Shown in pieces: positions 61,373-64,000 of a DNA stretch of 64,000 bases. Each line of letters opens with the position of its first letter. The stretch's first letter is position 1. This DNA comes from Hyphomicrobiales bacterium (lineage in GTDB: Bacteria > Pseudomonadota > Alphaproteobacteria > Rhizobiales > Rhizobiaceae): positions 1-64,000 of the forward strand of contig JAJFHU010000013.1 of the NCBI GenBank assembly GCA_021775455.1, in the 5' to 3' direction. Under the pieces are notes generated by a model. It saw only the letters and a list, made by a program, of their open reading frames with translations, was not told the origin of the DNA and did not search any database. The position numbers and the translations under genes are program-made.

Positions 61373-62167
61373 TTATTCGTCATGCCAATCCGGATCCCGT
61401 TTTTCAATGAAAGCGTTGATGCCCTCTTCAGCATCCCGTTTCAACATATTTTCAACCATCACCTGGGAAGTATATTCATAAGCCTCAGGCAGGGTCATCT
61501 CCACTTGCCGGTAGAAAGCCTCCTTGCCAATTTTCAAGGTCATTGCCGATTTTGATGCAATCGTGCTGCTCAGCTTTTCCAATTCTTTGTCCATTTCGCT
61601 TTCAGGTATCGCCTTGTTGATCAAGCCGATGGATACAGCAACTTTTGCCTTAACCGGTTCACCGGTCAAAAGCATATGCATCGCCTGTTTGCGTGGAACG
61701 TTGCGTGACAAAGCCACCATTGGCGTAGAGCAAAAAAGACCAATGTTCACGCCCGGCGTCGCAAAGCTTGCCTCTTCGGTTGCTACAGCCAAATCACAAC
61801 TGGCAACGAGCTGACACCCCGCTGCGGTTGCAACACCACGAACATCTGCAATCACAGGCAAGCGATGGCTGACAATCCGTTGCATGACAGAAGAACAAAG
61901 TTTCATTGTCTTTTCAAAGAATTCCCGCCCCCGGTCTTCATTCTTTCTGGCTTCAGACATTTCCTTCAAATCGTGACCAGGGCAGAAAACAGGCCCTTTT
62001 GCAGAAATTATAATTACGCGTGCTTTTGCATCCGCCTCGGCTGTCTTGAGTGCGCTACCTATGGCGCTCAGCATTTTTACTGACAGAGCGTTACGTGATT
62101 GAGGTCGATTTAGACATATTGTGAATACATCTCCTCTTCTTCCAGCAAGGACAATATCTTCTGCCAT
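61373..62167 (-). CDS. Crotonase-family protein, ECHDC3-like, lacking both catalytic Glu
   Basis: The 264-residue crotonase fold has an oxyanion-hole segment (AKGPVFCPGHDLKEMSEARK) and VIADVRGVATAAGCQLVASC. The two glutamates of enoyl-CoA hydratase are replaced, by Gln119 in AGCQLV and Gly139 in TPGVNIG, with the same spacing of 20 residues. This pattern recalls ECHDC3-type proteins. Hydratase activity is therefore unlikely; another acyl-CoA reaction is possible. The C-terminal ...DAEEGINAFIEKRDPDW is family-typical. ATG 62167 has AGGAAAAAA upstream. It is the first gene of the ligase/CoA-binding operon. Confidence 0.88.
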   Translation of the reverse strand: MAEDIVLAGRRGDVFTICLNRPQSRNALSVKMLSAIGSALKTAEADAKARVIIISAKGPVFCPGHDLKEMSEARKNEDRGREFFEKTMKLCSSVMQRIVSHRLPVIADVRGVATAAGCQLVASCDLAVATEEASFATPGVNIGLFCSTPMVALSRNVPRKQAMHMLLTGEPVKAKVAVSIGLINKAIPESEMDKELEKLSSTIASKSAMTLKIGKEAFYRQVEMTLPEAYEYTSQVMVENMLKRDAEEGINAFIEKRDPDWHDE

Positions 62168-62318
62168 GATTTTTTCCTGTATGCGCGCAAGCAAGATGCC
62201 ATGATTTCATTTTCTGGTTGAAGGATCAAGCGAATGATAAAATGGTATTATGGACTTGTGCTTGCCATATCACGCTACAATGATAGCCTTGAAGCACAGG
62301 TCAATAGGGAGAGAAAAC

Positions 62319-63344
62319 ATGTTAAAGAAAATTACTCACTTGGCGATGATTTCGGCGGTTGCATGCACTTTCGTCGGTGTGGAAGCCTATGCCGCAACCA
62401 AATGGAACGTTTCTGTGTGGGGAAAGCGCAGGGCATTTACTGAGCATGTTGAAAAGCTTGCGGAACTGGTATCTGCCAAAACCAACGGTGATTTCACAAT
62501 GAACGTTTCCTACGGGGGGCTGTCCAAGAACAAGGAAAATCTCGATGGCATTTCCATTGGAGCCTTCGAGATGGCACAGTTTTGCGCCGGTTATCACCGT
62601 GACAAGAACCCCACGATTACGGTTCTTGAGCTGCCTTTTCTGGGTGTTACCAATTTAAACGAAGAAGTTGCTGTTAGCCATGCGGTATACAAACATCCTG
62701 CAGTTCAAAAAGATCTGGCGCGCTGGAATGCAAAATTGCTGATGACCTCACCGATGCCGCAATACAATATAGTCGGAACCGGTGAACCCCGTGACACACT
62801 CGACAAATTCAAGGGTATGCGAGTGCGGGCCACGGGCGGTCTTGGCAAGGCGTTTGAAGCGGTAGGTGCAGTGCCAACGTCGGTGACGGCTACCGAGGCA
62901 TATCAGGCGATGGAATCCGGTGTCGTGGACACGGTTGCATTTGCGCAACATGCACATTTGAGTTTTGGCACAATCAATCAGGCCAAATGGTGGACAGCAA
63001 ACTTGAACCCCGGCACTGTAAACTGCCCGGTTGTTGTGAACACCGATGCCTACGAGGCTCTATCCGACGAACACCGTGCTGCGCTTGATGATTCAATTGA
63101 TGAAGCAATTGCCCACTATCTTGAGAACTATGGAAAGCTGCTGGAAAAGTGGGATTCGGTATTGGCGGAAAAGAGTGTTCAAAAAGTCAGCATTGCAGAA
63201 TCGGAAATTGCCGCTTTTCGCAAGGCAGCGGCTGACCCAATTCGTGAAAAATGGATTGCCGATATGGAAGCACAAGGCTTGCCCGGCCAGGAACTTTATG
63301 ACCTTGTCATGAAAACCCTAAATGATCATCGTGCATCCAACTAA
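62319..63344 (+). CDS. TRAP transporter substrate-binding protein (DctP family)
   Basis: The 341 residues have a Sec signal peptide (MLKKITHLAMISAVACTFVG, cut near AYA) and the DctP fold. KFKGMRVRATGGLGKAFEAV includes the conserved Arg that usually binds a carboxylate; AFEMAQFCAGYHRDKNPTIT, VPTSVTATEAYQAMESGVVD and NLNPGTVNCPVVVNTDAYEA follow. The protein delivers a probably acidic solute to the DctQM permease. ATG 62319 has GGGAGAG upstream. It is divergent from the ECHDC3-like gene across 151 bases, so the imported acid might be a substrate of that operon (inference). Confidence 0.92.
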   Translation: MLKKITHLAMISAVACTFVGVEAYAATKWNVSVWGKRRAFTEHVEKLAELVSAKTNGDFTMNVSYGGLSKNKENLDGISIGAFEMAQFCAGYHRDKNPTITVLELPFLGVTNLNEEVAVSHAVYKHPAVQKDLARWNAKLLMTSPMPQYNIVGTGEPRDTLDKFKGMRVRATGGLGKAFEAVGAVPTSVTATEAYQAMESGVVDTVAFAQHAHLSFGTINQAKWWTANLNPGTVNCPVVVNTDAYEALSDEHRAALDDSIDEAIAHYLENYGKLLEKWDSVLAEKSVQKVSIAESEIAAFRKAAADPIREKWIADMEAQGLPGQELYDLVMKTLNDHRASN

Positions 63345-63354
63345 CGCAAATCAG

Positions 63355-63383
63355 CCGCTCGGTTCACCCGGGCGGTTTTTCTT
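63355..63383 (+). terminator. Terminator-like hairpin between dctP- and dctQ-type genes
   Basis: CCGCTCGG, loop TTCAC and CCGGGCGG form an 8-bp stem with one G-T pair, followed by TTTTTCTT. It starts 10 bases past the binding-protein stop. Read-through to the permease genes is needed, so it probably acts as an attenuator that raises binding-protein output. Confidence 0.65.
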
Positions 63384-63396
63384 GTAGAACTCCACG

Positions 63397-64000
63397 ATGG
63401 TAAGCGCATCGAAAATACTTGAGGATGAAAGCCTTTTAAGCCGACTGGACAGATTATTCATCAAGCTTGAACGGATTTTTGCCTTGCTCAGTGGATTGGC
63501 TGTGTTCTCGCTGATGTTTCTGGCTGTTTACTCCGTGACCGGACGCAAATTTTTCAACAGCCCGCTCGCCGGTTACGTAGACTGGATAGAACAGATCATG
63601 CCGCTGATTGCAGTCATGGGTATTTCATGGGTGCAGCGGGAAGGTGGACACATCCGTATGGATCTGCTCGTGGGCCGTTTAAAGGGCCGAGCCCTGTGGG
63701 CGGCTGAACTCATTTCTGTTTTGTTGATCCTTTTGTTGATGGTTTGTCTTGTGTATGGCAGCTGGTCGCACTTTGGCCGCAGCTTTGACTTCTCAAGTCC
63801 CATGTGGAGCCGGGATAGTTCCATTGATATCGGCCTTCCAATCTGGCCGGCGAAATTGCTGGTCCCCATTGCCTTTTCGACAATCTGCCTGCGCCTGCTA
63901 TTGCAGGTATGGGCGTATGGGTGTGCATTTGTTCGCAATTCCGAAACGCCAGTTGCTGTTCCCCTGAAGTTGGAAATTGCAGAGCAAGCGGCAGCGGAAG
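63397..64000 (+). CDS. TRAP transporter small permease (DctQ family), 3' end cut off by the window
   Basis: An open frame from ATG 63397 runs 201 codons to the window edge. It has four hydrophobic helices of the DctQ type: FALLSGLAVFSLMFLAVYSV, WIEQIMPLIAVMGISWVQRE, AELISVLLILLLMVCLVYGS and IWPAKLLVPIAFSTICLRLL. The GISWVQREGGHIRMDLLVGR segment is a clear family marker. DctQ links the binding protein to the large DctM permease, expected just past the window. The ribosome site is weak, and the gene follows a terminator-like hairpin. Confidence 0.9.
   Translation, partial: MVSASKILEDESLLSRLDRLFIKLERIFALLSGLAVFSLMFLAVYSVTGRKFFNSPLAGYVDWIEQIMPLIAVMGISWVQREGGHIRMDLLVGRLKGRALWAAELISVLLILLLMVCLVYGSWSHFGRSFDFSSPMWSRDSSIDIGLPIWPAKLLVPIAFSTICLRLLLQVWAYGCAFVRNSETPVAVPLKLEIAEQAAAE

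Noticed and set aside
1-64000. CRISPR arrays, tRNA/rRNA genes, prophage or transposase genes, defence systems
   Set aside because: I looked on both strands and found no repeat-spacer structure, no tRNA cloverleaf I could recognise, and no integrase, transposase, nuclease-methylase or toxin-antitoxin pair.

Overview
The window reads as chromosomal DNA of an alphaproteobacterium, most likely of the order Hyphomicrobiales (Rhizobiales). The evidence is gene content: pheA-kdsB beside a membrane-anchored cytochrome c, a two-binding-protein yej transporter, a MarR-like gene between an M17 aminopeptidase and an NlpC/P60 gene, a CpaA-F/TadBCD pilus locus with a 57-residue Flp pilin, and TRAP and Liv transporters with CoA ligases. 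G+C looks close to one half by eye (not counted). I see no rRNA, tRNA, CRISPR array, transposase or prophage gene. Coding density is high, and the only gaps longer than 300 bases are 6708-7133 and 36356-36771.

Region 1 (1-5943) looks catabolic. A cut-off isochorismatase-like hydrolase and a LysR regulator lie beside a tight forward operon: flavin reductase, HpaB-type flavin monooxygenase, RidA protein, Rieske oxygenase and a DUF1028 protein. Reductase, monooxygenase, RidA and amidohydrolase together resemble the logic of the Rut pyrimidine pathway, but with a different oxygenase family; the substrate is unknown.

Region 2 (5968-9824) holds a flavodoxin-like protein, small proteins, a large secreted protein of unknown function ending in four Cys-rich repeats, and a 35-residue membrane protein whose ribosome binding site lies in a perfect hairpin. 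Region 3 (9825-13648) is housekeeping: HIT protein, NudC, PheA, KdsB, cytochrome c. Region 4 (13723-22325) is the yej peptide/muropeptide ABC operon ending in a GhrA-like reductase. Region 5 (22348-26164) has moaA, the NlpC/P60-MarR pair and the leucyl aminopeptidase.

Region 6 (26304-38559) is a complete-looking Tad/Flp pilus locus. TadD runs forward and converges on cpaB-cpaC-cpaD-cpaE-cpaF-tadB-tadC. Flp and CpaA form a separate reverse unit bounded by stem-loops. A free-standing secretin N-domain protein and two TadE-like pseudopilins run forward. An orphan PhnD-like periplasmic protein follows.

Region 7 (39819-49196) carries an aspartic protease, a phosphohexomutase, a dipeptide epimerase plus D-amino acid transaminase pair (D-glutamate/peptidoglycan turnover), a dehydrogenase with a SAF domain, a GST, dxs and an orphan ferredoxin reductase. 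Region 8 (49450-57835) is a Liv-type ABC operon framed by two acyl-CoA ligase-family genes, one with a non-canonical P-loop. Region 9 (57849-62167, reverse) has an ECHDC3-like crotonase lacking both catalytic glutamates, an acyl-CoA ligase, a CoA-binding protein and metY. A TRAP transporter begins at 62319 and runs off the window.
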